64,000 nucleotides of DNA, taken from positions 11,027,001 to 11,091,000 of the forward strand of contig JAQISU010000122.1 of NCBI GenBank assembly GCA_029339505.1. Reading direction: 5' to 3'. Shown piece after piece: positions 10,352 to 18,207 of this stretch. This DNA comes from Unio delphinus (taxonomy: Eukaryota; Mollusca; Bivalvia; Unionida; Unionidae). Under the pieces are notes generated by a model, which saw only the letters and a list, made by a program, of their open reading frames with translations, was not told the DNA's origin and did not search any database. The translations under genes and the position numbers were made by a program. Each line of letters begins with the position of its first letter. The first letter of the stretch is position 1.

Positions 10352-10909
10352 ATGAACCAAGAATTCAGACCTCACCCCGTGCTTGTTAATTATGAAGCAT
10401 CCCGTGATGGTATTATCAGAAACCGTAGGCTAAAGAAACCGGTCGGTTTTCTGAGTAATCAAGGGTATTTGAAGTTTGGCGCTGGAAAGAAAATTTATTA
10501 CTGCCATCGTTTCGTGTATGAATGTTTTAATGGATTGATCGAAGATGGTCTTGTTATTGATCACAAGGATTCTAATCCAAAGAATAATTCCTTATCAAAT
10601 TTAAAATCTGTTACACAGAGTGAGAATTTGAAACGAGGAAGGACTGGCACTTGCAAAACGGTTGGGAAGAGACCTGTGAAATCTTTTAATACAACAACTA
10701 ACGCAGAAAAAATATTTCAATCATTATATGAAGCCGGCGAGTATTTCAATATTTGTAGAGCCTCGGTACAAAAGGTTGCAAGGGGGATTTATCTATCGGC
10801 CATTTCAAAAGAGACAGGACAAAAAATTCGATTTTCGTATGTCTATAACACTAAGGGAGATAACTCTTTCATAACCCTTAAATATAACCAAGGGAGTTAT
10901 CTCCCTTAG
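10352..10909 (+). CDS. HNH homing-type endonuclease with NUMOD domains
   Basis: This 185-aa protein has the layout of phage and organelle homing nucleases. An N-terminal NUMOD4-like strand (residues ~12-32, YEASRDGIIRNRRLK) is followed by an HNH core at ~50-95 containing HRFVYECFNG, VIDHKDSNPKNNSLSNL and VTQSEN, then a NUMOD1-like helix-turn-helix (SLYEAGEYFNICRASVQKV, ~123-141). The first His-Arg and the IDHKD/NN residues expected in the active site are present. It is a stand-alone gene, not inside an intron, and the frame is intact. It may nick DNA for its own spread or have been taken up for replication or recombination. Its stop codon lies in the right arm of a strong hairpin. Confidence 0.88.
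   Translation: MNQEFRPHPVLVNYEASRDGIIRNRRLKKPVGFLSNQGYLKFGAGKKIYYCHRFVYECFNGLIEDGLVIDHKDSNPKNNSLSNLKSVTQSENLKRGRTGTCKTVGKRPVKSFNTTTNAEKIFQSLYEAGEYFNICRASVQKVARGIYLSAISKETGQKIRFSYVYNTKGDNSFITLKYNQGSYLP
10851..10909. terminator. inverted repeat and hairpin at the end of the HNH gene
   Basis: A perfect 16-bp inverted repeat pairs CTAAGGGAGATAACTC (10851-10866) with its complement at 10894-10909. The right arm also folds alone as AAGGGAG-TTAT-CTCCCTT (10890-10907), so two alternative stems are possible. The TAG stop is within the right arm. Confidence 0.6.
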
Positions 10910-11158
10910 ATTGTGTTAACTTGTTTTATGGGTTATTGTGATTCAGCGGCTGGGCATTGTTTTGTAAGAAAAGAAATGTTTTCAAACAATTATAATCTTT
11001 TTTTTAGTGCTTTATGCAAATAATCTGTCTCATTTAAGTACCGTGAAACACCATTAATAAGTAATTTAAGAAAATAAAATAACACACTCTGTGGATTGAC
11101 GCTGCTGTATTAGTCACCTTATATACTAAATGAAAGGTTTAAAGCTGGGGCTTTCAAA
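10910..11158. other. noncoding Polinton spacer
   Basis: AT-rich sequence with no gene seen. It leads into the structured region that separates the replication half from the virion half. Confidence 0.5.
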
Positions 11159-11273
11159 GGCCTATCCGACCAGTCAAAAATAACCCACGCCATTGACACG
11201 TGTGCGTGGTTGACTTTTCTCAATCATGCAACCGGGTTTAATTTCATGGGTTGCTTTGATTGGTCGGATGGCC
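11159..11273. promoter_or_regulatory. three-armed inverted-repeat cluster, candidate origin or enhancer
   Basis: An outer imperfect inverted repeat (GGCCTATCCGACCAGTCAAA, 11159-11178, against 11255-11273) encloses two inner ones: CCACGC/GCGTGG (11185-11190 and 11204-11209, loop containing CACGTG) and GCAACC/GGTTGC (11228-11233 and 11249-11254). Together they could form a three-way cruciform. The function is inferred from structure and from its place between gene blocks. Confidence 0.5.
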
Positions 11274-11357
11274 GTAGAAAATCAGCCCCGTCGTTTCATG
11301 TTTGTGCTGTCTTGTGCCGTCCCATCATCATTACATCATCATTGAATTATAATCCAT

Positions 11358-11638
11358 CCTTAATTAAGTTAATTAAGTATATGTATACCTACAATCTGAG
11401 TGGAGATGTACTGTCCCTAATTAAGTATATGTATACCTACAATCTGAGTGGAGATATATACGGTATTTGTGCTGTCCTTAATTAAGTATATGTATACCTA
11501 CAATCTGCCACAACACTCGAGTGGAGATATATACGGTATTTGTGCTGTCCTTAATTAAGTTAATTAAGTATATGTATACCTACAATCTGCCACAACACTC
11601 GAGTATACGGTATTTGTGCTGTCCTTAATTAAGTATAT
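11358..11638. repeat. tandem repeats with TTAATTAAG and TATGTATACCTACAATCTG
   Basis: Five copies of a TTAATTAAGTATATG core begin units of ~55-75 bp. Four of the units continue TATACCTACAATCTG. Some add CCACAACACTCGAGT and then a GGAGATATATACGGTATTTG segment. Units differ by segment presence rather than by substitution, so the expansion is recent. The position upstream of the first virion-side gene suggests a promoter or origin. Confidence 0.85.
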
Positions 11639-11640
11639 GT

Positions 11641-11652
11641 TGTGACGTCACA
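11641..11652. promoter_or_regulatory. CRE/ATF-like palindrome TGTGACGTCACA
   Basis: The perfect 12-bp palindrome TGTGACGTCACA contains the CREB/ATF consensus TGACGTCA and lies 30 bp upstream of the ATG at 11682, directly after the tandem repeats. Use as a promoter element is inferred. Confidence 0.5.
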
Positions 11653-11681
11653 CCCCAAGCATATCTTCTGGGCGGTCTAAG

Positions 11682-11909
11682 ATGGCGTTTGCCACGTTAG
11701 GCCTCCCTTCCGGAGATGTATGTTTCGGGTTTCCTTTGGGCTTACTTGGATGTGAAGGCAACCAAGGAGTTCCAAAGATGTGTTGTCGTATATATGTAAC
11801 CTCTAGGTCATTTCACGTAAACATACCCTCTTGTGATTCTAACCCGTTATTTGACGAGTTAGATTCACTCTTAGGGGAATATGTTTCCGGTGAATGTAAA
11901 TATAAATGA
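11682..11909 (+). CDS. small hypothetical protein, 75 aa
   Basis: No family is recognised. The first 40 residues are Gly/Leu/Cys-rich (FGFPLGLLGCEG, MCC) and the C-terminus is acidic (LFDELDSLLGEYVSGEC), a layout seen in short viral regulatory proteins that bind host factors. I looked for an LxCxE retinoblastoma-binding motif and found none. The clear upstream promoter-like region (repeats plus a CRE palindrome) is the main reason to believe the gene. It could be a chance frame. Confidence 0.4.
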   Translation: MAFATLGLPSGDVCFGFPLGLLGCEGNQGVPKMCCRIYVTSRSFHVNIPSCDSNPLFDELDSLLGEYVSGECKYK

Positions 11910-12009
11910 CCTAAAATAAATAACATCCATGGATGTAATTAGCTCTCCGTCACAGTGGCCTATATCAAGGGGGCCAAATGACTGATAACCGCTCATCATG
12001 GTTATTTAT

Positions 12010-12225
12010 TTTTGTCTGCATTTATATTTATATATATAGAATTAATTTTAAAAAATATATTTATATATACAGAATTAATTTTAAAAAAAATATTTATATA
12101 TACAGAATTAATTTTAAAAAATATATTTATATATACAGAATTAATTTTAAAAAATATATTTATATATACAGACTGAATTTTGAAAAATATATTTATATAT
12201 ACAGACTGAATTTTGAAAATATTAA
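12010..12225. repeat. ~38-42-bp AT-rich tandem repeats
   Basis: About six copies of a unit of the form TATTTATATATACAGA(A/C)T(T/G)AATTTTAAAAAA. The last two copies share variants (GACTGAATTTTGAAAA). The long open frames on both strands here come from the repeat and are not genes. Confidence 0.85.
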
Positions 12226-12273
12226 CAGCTCTTTTATTTTTGAAAAATGAATTAGAAATATGTATTATCATAT

Positions 12274-12630
12274 ATGAATTCTGAAACTATGAATAGCATC
12301 ATAGTTGAAATTGCAAAATTGAAAAATCAGGATATTAAATTGTCAGATGGGTTAAATCCTGATCAAATCAAGTCGGATTTTCAGGATATAGAATACGGAG
12401 TTAGCACTAACAAGTATATGTTACCAAAGAAATATGCACTCATCAAAAAAATTCAAAATTCTATTCGAGACTCTCTTGCATTTTCCAGTGAAGTAGATGT
12501 GTTTGTTCCGTTATATACTATCATGGAAGGAATACGAAAAGAATTGGGTAACGAATATGAATTGAAAAAGGAAGTTAATTCTAAAATTAGAAACTTACGA
12601 GCGTTAATTCAAGAAAATGAACTATTTTGA
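12274..12630 (+). CDS. conserved Polinton protein of unknown function, 118 aa
   Basis: I recognise no family. It is a charged, mostly helical protein with Lys/Glu-rich ends. A decayed relative is present in every unit of the 42-52 kb array (first at 43914-44290), where LKDQDIRLSDKLNPE and SDFENLQELK align to LKNQDIKLSDGLNPD and SDFQDIEYG. Retention in two independent elements shows it is a genuine gene. The stop is followed 33 bp later by an AAAATCTC hairpin and a T7 run. The frame is intact. Confidence 0.7.
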   Translation: MNSETMNSIIVEIAKLKNQDIKLSDGLNPDQIKSDFQDIEYGVSTNKYMLPKKYALIKKIQNSIRDSLAFSSEVDVFVPLYTIMEGIRKELGNEYELKKEVNSKIRNLRALIQENELF

Positions 12631-12663
12631 TTGACCGACCCTCAATATATTTTGTCAGACAGT

Positions 12664-12691
12664 AAAATCTCCTTGAGATTTTCATTTTTTT
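12664..12691 (+). terminator. hairpin plus T run after the 118-aa gene
   Basis: The 8-bp stem AAAATCTC/GAGATTTT has a CTT loop, followed by CA and then seven T. It looks like a bacterial intrinsic terminator but sits in an animal element. Confidence 0.55.
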
Positions 12692-12950
12692 GTCATTTTT
12701 TGATTGAATCAGTGAAAATATTTCACACTGCGAAAATAAAATAGAATCCTAACAGCTTTTCTCTATGGAAAATCCAATGCAAAATCGACTACTTGACCCT
12801 ACGAGGTTTTTTGATGAAAATCGATGAAAAATGACCAAACATCACTGAAAACGGGCAAAAATTGATGAAAAATGGCTAAAAATCATCAAAAATGAGTTTT
12901 AACAGCTTTTCCTTATGGAAAATCCCATGTAAAATCGACTACTTGACTGT

Positions 12951-12969
12951 AAAATCTCAAAGAGATTTT
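12951..12969. terminator. second AAAATCTC/GAGATTTT hairpin
   Basis: It has the same stem as the hairpin at 12664 but an AAA loop, so the stem is kept while the loop differs. Confidence 0.45.
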
Positions 12970-13184
12970 CAACTGAAAACCACCAAAATGGCACCAAAAC
13001 TGTCAAAAACAGGCAAAATCAATGAATAAAAAATAAAAATATTTCACAGCAATAAAAAATAAAAATATTTCACAAATAAAAAATAAAAATATTTCACAGC
13101 AATAAAAAATTGGACCGTTAAGGGAAGGAATCATCGATGGGGAAAATTGTTTTGCAATTGAAAAATGGTTTCTGATTTCAAATA

Positions 13185-14167
13185 ATGGTCAATGAAGCAT
13201 TAACGACCCGATTGGCTCGTGAGCGACTAGATGCAATTAAGAAATTCATACCAATTCGCGACTCTGTCAGGAATAAACTGCAAGAACGACAGAGTCTTCA
13301 GACTGATTTTGCTGCAGGATCTGAAGAGTTGTTTAAACCAATAACTACAACAACGAAACAGATAGTGTCAACAATCTCTGAGCAAGGAAAAAAACAAGAA
13401 GAGACTTTTCTCCCTGTGTTAGAAAAAATAGCAAAAAGAACTAAACAAACAAAAAAGTCTTTAGAAACACTTCCAGTGGATATACCGGTAGTAGCTACTT
13501 CACGGCAACAACAAAAAAAAAGAGCAAGTACTAGAAGAACTAGGTGCTATTGCAAGAAAACAAGAAGAGGAAGAAGACGTTACTATAGCAAAAATGTATT
13601 CACCGCAAAGTATATTTACAAACTATGCATACAACATAATTAAAAGTTTTAAAGATGACAATGATTTAATTAACTTTACCGCGCGGAATTTTTCACTCGA
13701 TCAAAGAGAAATAGCTGTAAGCAAAGGGTATAAAGAGTATATAAAAAACGACGAGAATTGGATAAAAAAAAGTATACTTGGCAAACCGTGGTAGATTTAG
13801 AATCAGAGAAAGTAACCGCAATAATTTTGAGAGTTTTAAAGACAAAGTATTGAGTAGAATAGATCAAATGAATATAGTAGTTAAAGAGGATGAAGAGGAG
13901 TCAACTGAAGATGAGTATTTAGGTAGCGGAATAGTTGAAAACACTAGCGTTATTTGTCCTGGTAGTGTTCTCAGTGATATATCACGGTTAGAAGTCCTCA
14001 TCGGAGGGAAACGAGCCGGGAATAACTCTCCAGAAATAATTAATGAAGCAGCTGATATCTGTAGACGATTATTTGCCGGTGGTATCATGGACATTAACGT
14101 ATATCGAGAACTCATTGCTGAGTTAGTTGAAAATCACAAAGATGCCCATGGTTATTACAGCGATTGA
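13185..14167 (+). pseudogene. virion/core-like protein of unknown family, two homopolymer frame breaks
   Basis: Three overlapping open pieces run on in order: 13185-13520, then the frame that holds ATG 13594 and ends at 13794, then the frame ending at 14167. The switch points are an A9 run (13513-13521) and an A8 run (13764-13771). Read this way the product is ~327 aa. It has a basic N-terminal helical region, a coiled-coil-like Gln/Glu/Lys stretch (QEETFLPVLEKI), an acidic stretch (KEDEEESTEDE) near the last third, and a helical C-terminus. I recognise no domain. Position at the head of the capsid block suggests a core or scaffold protein. Alternatively, these are two or three separate small genes. 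An AAAACT-ACT-AGTTTT hairpin follows the final stop. Confidence 0.6.
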
Positions 14168-14179
14168 TCACTAATTAAA

Positions 14180-14194
14180 AAAACTACTAGTTTT
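14180..14194 (+). terminator. hairpin 13 nt after the stop at 14167
   Basis: The 6-bp stem AAAACT/AGTTTT has the 3-nt loop ACT, and lies between this gene and the next ATG at 14203. Confidence 0.45.
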
Positions 14195-14202
14195 ATAACA
14201 AG

Positions 14203-14654
14203 ATGATTATACACTACAATCATGATAAACCAACCCCCGTCTATGTGGTAAACTCACGATTGCCTGTTTATAAAGCATACTACGGAGATGGTTTAGGTAA
14301 TACCATTGCAGGGTTATTTACAAGAATGGCCCCAAAAGTGATGCCGTTAGCTAAACAACTAGGAATGAAAGCCATTGATGTTATTCGTGATAAGGGTATT
14401 GGTGTTGTTGGAGATCTTGCCGGGAAAGTGTTTTCAACTGCGAAGAATAAAATAACATCATTAGTGAGACAAAAAAGAAACCATTGCCATCTACAGCAAA
14501 GATGCCTGCGAGTGTCAGTAAAATAATAAATAACGCAGTAGATGAAAAACTAGCGTCATTGGTGACTCCCTTGATAAATCAAGGAGACCAAAATAACATG
14601 ATAGCAAACATGATAGCGGGAAGTGGCTTTAAAAAACCACGTAGAAAACGCTAG
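14203..14654 (+). pseudogene. pVI-like minor capsid protein, one frame break
   Basis: The product is ~150 aa across a break in an A6 run at 14471-14476; the second piece ends at the TAG at 14652-14654. The first piece contains GDGLGNTIAGLFTRMAPKV and an amphipathic helix (PLAKQLGMKAIDVI). The end is GSGFKKPRRKR, a very basic tail typical of small Polinton and adenovirus cement or membrane-lytic proteins. In the family the amphipathic helix sits under the capsid and disrupts membranes during entry. The gene directly precedes the major capsid gene. The name pVI-like is by pattern, not by alignment. Confidence 0.65.
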
Positions 14655-14660
14655 CGTTTT
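14645..14660. terminator. perfect palindrome spanning the stop codon
   Basis: AAAACGCTAGCGTTTT is a 16-bp perfect palindrome containing the TAG stop of the preceding gene. Confidence 0.5.
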
Positions 14661-14708
14661 TCACGATGAAATGGAAAATCCGATTTAGACTCTGATAAAT
14701 AGAATAAA

Positions 14709-16130
14709 ATGTTCAAAAGGTCATCTGATCCAGCATTTGATATGGATGCCCCAGTGCGTAAAGATGATTCTGTACGCGATTTTCAATTTTATTCTTATCA
14801 CGCAATACAACCCGATCTCCGATCACGACTTGAACTTTAAGTTCATGATACCAGTAAATACTTTTTACCTTGTGAAGCGTTTATTGAAGTAGAAGGAGAA
14901 CTTGTAACAAGTGATGCTGCACATAATGATCCACCATGTGACATTAGCACAACTACCCGAGTTGGTTTTGTTAATAATGGCATAATGGCGTTATTTGAAA
15001 GTGCAAGATATCTCATTGATGGAAAAGAAATTGAATCCATTGACCGTGAAGTTGATGTGGCTACAACAATCATAGGGTTAGCAAGATATTCTGATGATTA
15101 TACAAGATCAGCGGGTCCATCTATGATGTTTTCTAAGGATATTACTGATAACCCTGAACACAACCAGTATTCTAGAGTCAAGGCAACACAGGCTTCTTCA
15201 GTTAATCCAGCACCAGCCGGATATACAAGACCAGTTGGTGATTTTGATGTCATAAATAATATTATTACTTTCAATCTAGGATTTGCAACACGTGTTACAA
15301 TGTTACAAGGACAGCGTCGACAGTTTTCATGTGCAATTCCACTGCATCATATATTCGGATTCTGTAGAAATGTTAGAAAAGTTATTTATGGAGCTAAACA
15401 CACAGTAGCGCTTGTACGAAAGGGTACTGATAATGATGCAATATGGCATGATGCTGGTGTTCCTGATGGTAAAGTCGTTTTAACAAAACTAGCATTATGG
15501 ATGCCAGTGTTAACTGCATCAATTACCGCAGAAGAAAAATTGTTATCATTTACGGACCAAGGAGGAAAGTCATTATTGAGTTGGTTATCAGTGACTACGG
15601 ATATTAAACTGGATAATGTTGATGATATATTTACTTGGCATCTGGCATCAAAACAAGGGGTTTCAGCTCCACGTCATATATTTATTGCGTTACAGAATGC
15701 TGCGAGAGTTGGTAATCAACAACGAAGTCATATGATATTTGATCAGTTAGGTGTTAGAGAGGTCTCACTGAGAATAAACGGACAACAGGAACCATCTGAA
15801 GATGTGCAACTTGATTACGGTCAAAATCATATTGCACGTGTCTATCATAACCTGTTGTCGTTTATGGCACGTGATCTAAATGTGGATACTGGTTTGCAAA
15901 TATCACAATGGGATTTTAAAAACCTCTATCCGATTTATTACTTTTCGTTGGAACATCTCGACTTGGTGAAACAATCTGTCGTTGATATACACTTCAGAGC
16001 CCGTGTAACCCGTCCTGGTGGTATTGCTAATTATAGAGCGGTTGCTGTCATTCTCAGTGATAAATCAATGCTACTTGAAGGTGTTGGAGGAAGAATGAGA
16101 GTGGTAGATGCCCCAGTAGAAAACATGTAA
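14709..16130 (+). pseudogene. double-jelly-roll major capsid protein (hexon-like), one in-frame stop
   Basis: This gene of 474 codons encodes the main shell protein. ATG 14709 and the long open part from 14985 are in the same frame, separated only by TAA at codon 44 (14838-14840). Family signatures of Polinton/adintovirus capsids are visible: HDTSKYFLPCEAFIEVEG (about codons 46-63), VNNGIMALFES followed by RYLIDGKEIE (about 88-110), and YSDDYTRSAG a little later, then the long beta-rich second half ending at 16130. The single stop is the only defect found. A GAAAATCC hairpin follows 2 nt after the stop codon. Confidence 0.9.
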
Positions 16131-16132
16131 TT

Positions 16133-16151
16133 GAAAATCCTTCGGATTTTT
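16133..16151 (+). terminator. hairpin after the major capsid gene
   Basis: The stem GAAAATCC pairs with GGATTTTT (7 perfect pairs plus a wobble), with loop TTC, starting 2 nt past the stop codon. Confidence 0.55.
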
Positions 16152-16177
16152 CCATTAGAATCAATCTATTATGTATA

Positions 16178-16722
16178 ATGTCATATAGTGTTATTAGTGT
16201 TACGTTAACTCCTGGTCAAATCAAAAAATTGCAATCAGAATCGGCTAAAAAATGTGGAACCACAATCACGTTGAAACCTAATCAAATGACTGGTGGTGCA
16301 AATAAATTATCGCTGACAACTCGTCAAATAAAACATTTCAATGATGCACTTGTAGCAAAAAAGGTGTCCAGATTACTCTTTCTGCGGCTGCTATCAAAAA
16401 TATGATAAAAACAGGTGGTATATTTCCGTTGTTTGCTGCGTTACCAGCATTGGTTGCGGCAGCAGCCCCAGCAGTAGCAAAAGCGGCCGCATTGGGGGTA
16501 GTTGGAGGCTTGGGGACAAAAGCGGTACAGAGCATTGCTGAATCATATGAACCGAAGAAAGGTCGAGGGTATAAAAAAAAGGGAAAGGGTCTAAGACTAC
16601 CAGGAACCCCGTATTCATGGTACAGCGGAAAGGGTCTAAGACTACCAGGAACCCCGTATTCATGGTACAGCGGGAGATCCGTTCACGGATCAAGCCTGAG
16701 ACTACCAGGAACGGTTTATTAA
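16178..16722 (+). pseudogene. pX-like hydrophobic core/minor virion protein, one frame break
   Basis: Two pieces (16178-16362 region and then the frame ending at 16722) join at an A6 run at 16357-16362, giving ~181 aa. The first part has ITLKPNQM and LSLTTRQIKHFNDAL. The second has a Gly/Ala-rich hydrophobic stretch (GGIFPLFAALPALVAAAA) like adenovirus pX and Polinton pX-like proteins, then a basic linker. It ends with two exact copies of a 45-bp unit (KGLRLPGTPYSWYSG, from 16584 and 16629) and a third shortened copy. LPGTP is shared with the PLA2 protein. The role is probably DNA condensation or membrane contact inside the virion. Confidence 0.7.
16584..16673 (+). repeat. 45-bp in-frame tandem duplication in the pX-like gene
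   Basis: Copies start at 16584 and 16629 and are essentially identical. A partial third follows at ~16690. Each encodes 15 residues with LPGTPYSWYSG. Confidence 0.9.
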
Positions 16723-16733
16723 TTGAGGAATCT

Positions 16734-17165
16734 ATGGTTCCTATGTCCAATTTTGATTTAATGGATGCGGCTAAAAAACTAGTGATTAAAAATTTCAGAG
16801 GTGTTTTTATGAAAGATCAATTACCACATCAACCAAACAAAACTGAAACAGGTATTATTAATCTCGATAACAGCACCGGACCTGGAACTCACTGGGTTGC
16901 ATACGCTATTGATCCACGTGGGATTGTCTATTTTGATTCATATGGATTAGCCCCACCAAAAGAGTTTATGCGTTACATAAAACAATTTCCAATGAAGACT
17001 TGGTATTCTACGCTACCAACACAACAAATCAATGACCCACCAATATGCGTCAGTGAAGTATTAAATGTCCTTGACGCTATTTCAGCATCTAGAAAATCAC
17101 CACACATTGTCGTAAATGACTACACCAGCAATCGCTTTTTAGAGAGAGAAAGAGTTTTACAATAA
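16734..17165 (+). CDS. adenain-type cysteine protease
   Basis: This 143-aa maturation protease probably cleaves capsid precursors during assembly. The catalytic set is visible with adenain spacing: H53 in GTHWVAY, D68 in VYFDSYG, oxyanion-hole Q98 and nucleophile C105 (TQQINDPPIC), with seven positions from Gln to Cys. I chose ATG 16734, 12 nt after the pX-like stop, because the earlier ATG at 16617 lies within the repeat-coding part of that gene in another frame and encodes a Lys/Arg-rich shadow. The frame is intact. The fibre-like gene starts 1 nt after its stop, as in a tightly packed transcription unit. Confidence 0.9.
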   Translation: MVPMSNFDLMDAAKKLVIKNFRGVFMKDQLPHQPNKTETGIINLDNSTGPGTHWVAYAIDPRGIVYFDSYGLAPPKEFMRYIKQFPMKTWYSTLPTQQINDPPICVSEVLNVLDAISASRKSPHIVVNDYTSNRFLERERVLQ

Positions 17166-17166
17166 C

Positions 17167-18177
17167 ATGATTGATATTTGGGGGAGATCTTTGAAACCCA
17201 AACCCGATGACACTGCAACCGGTGATATAACAAAAAAAATTAAAGATGAAATCGCTGAGACGTTGAACTTAACAAGTGTTGACCCGAATGAAATAGTTGT
17301 ATTTCAAGACAAACAGGGTAAATTGAAATCTAGTAATATTTCTCTGGATGATATTTTGGTTAAACAACAAAACGCAATCGAGAACACCGTTGCGTTATTT
17401 TCCGATCAGGGTAAATTGAAAACCAGTAATATTTCTCTGGATGATATTTTAGTTAAACAACAAAACGCAATCGAGAACACCGTTGCGTTATTTTCCGATC
17501 AGGGTAAATTGAAATCTAGTAATATTTCTCTGGATGATATTTTAGTTAAACAACAAAACGCAATCGAGGATACTATCGCGTTATTTTCCGATCAGGGTAA
17601 ACTCAAACCAGGCGTATTTTTTTCGACGATTAAAGATCGATTCAAAACTCTCAACGATTCTGCGTTAGAACTAGCAACACTTCAATCTAAAACCGAAGAA
17701 CACATAAAACAGTTTACCGCATTTCGTAGAAATATCATTGATAAATTTATTGGAACTACATTCGATAAAATTGAACTAAAACTCCCTGATATCAAAAAAA
17801 TCCATCGATGAGACGAAAATCTTCACCGAGGCCATCAAAAATGATTTTTCGAGGATGATAACAGTTATTGAAAAAACAAAAATTCCTCATGAGAAAACCA
17901 ACAACGTAGTATACACAATCAAACACTTGAGTGGACACCTACAAACAACAAATTAGATATCACTGCAACCGTTAAGGGTATTTATCGATTGACAATAGTG
18001 AGAACGACTCACTTTAATATTTCATCGTCGAGTTCATCCGGGGTCAATAATACGATTTCAACTATCATCGACAAGGATACAACTGAACAGTTCACGTTAA
18101 TAGCTACTGATAAAAATTTGGTTAGGGTTACAACAACATGGTATGTGGAATTCGTAGCGGATTTAAGTAAATCGTAA
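17167..18177 (+). pseudogene. fibre-like virion protein with three 31-residue repeats, two frame breaks
   Basis: The first frame (to 17811) has an N-terminal tail followed by three tandem 31-aa units of the form DQGKLK(S/T)SNISLDDIL, the style of viral fibre shafts. The frame then shifts at an A7 run (17794-17800) and returns to the first frame around 17925-17935. It ends with a Ser/Thr-rich beta domain (VKGIYRLTIVRTTHFNISS ... WYVEFVADLSKS) to 18177. Total ~336 aa. I infer a homotrimeric receptor-binding fibre with tail, shaft and head. No sequence family was confirmed. Opening codons at 17989 are TTG, so that part is not a separate gene. Confidence 0.6.
17314..17592 (+). repeat. 93-bp tandem repeats in the fibre shaft
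   Basis: Units begin at 17314, 17407 and 17500 (next boundary 17593), exactly 93 bp apart and nearly identical. Whole-codon length keeps the frame, so the shaft can change length by unit gain or loss. Confidence 0.95.
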
Positions 18178-18207
18178 TTGAAAACACTAGCGTTGTTAAA
18201 ATAAAAA

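Larger units (their letters stand above)
12631..13184. promoter_or_regulatory. noncoding block of repeated motifs and hairpins
   Basis: A ~50-bp sequence beginning AACAGCTTTT and ending CGACTACTTGAC occurs at 12751-12800 and 12901-12950. Two hairpins share AAAATCTC-nnn-GAGATTTT (12664-12682 and 12951-12969). AATAAAAATATTTCACA recurs three times at 13031-13110. There is no open frame. The block directly precedes the first structural gene, so a promoter or origin role is plausible. Confidence 0.6.

Noticed and set aside
11358..11638. CRISPR-like array
   Set aside because: Repeats are tandem with segment gain and loss, without unique spacers of constant length, and lie in an animal element.
11682..11909. 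LxCxE oncoprotein-like motif in the 75-aa protein
   Set aside because: The nearest match, LLGCEG, does not have the required spacing.
12002..12271. Two ~90-codon frames with IYIYRINFKK repeats
   Set aside because: Produced by the AT-rich tandem repeat; both strands are open and no start or domain is credible.
16617..16733. Upstream ATG adding 39 residues to the protease
   Set aside because: The added residues are an out-of-frame reading of the pX-like repeat; ATG 16734 is just after the upstream stop.
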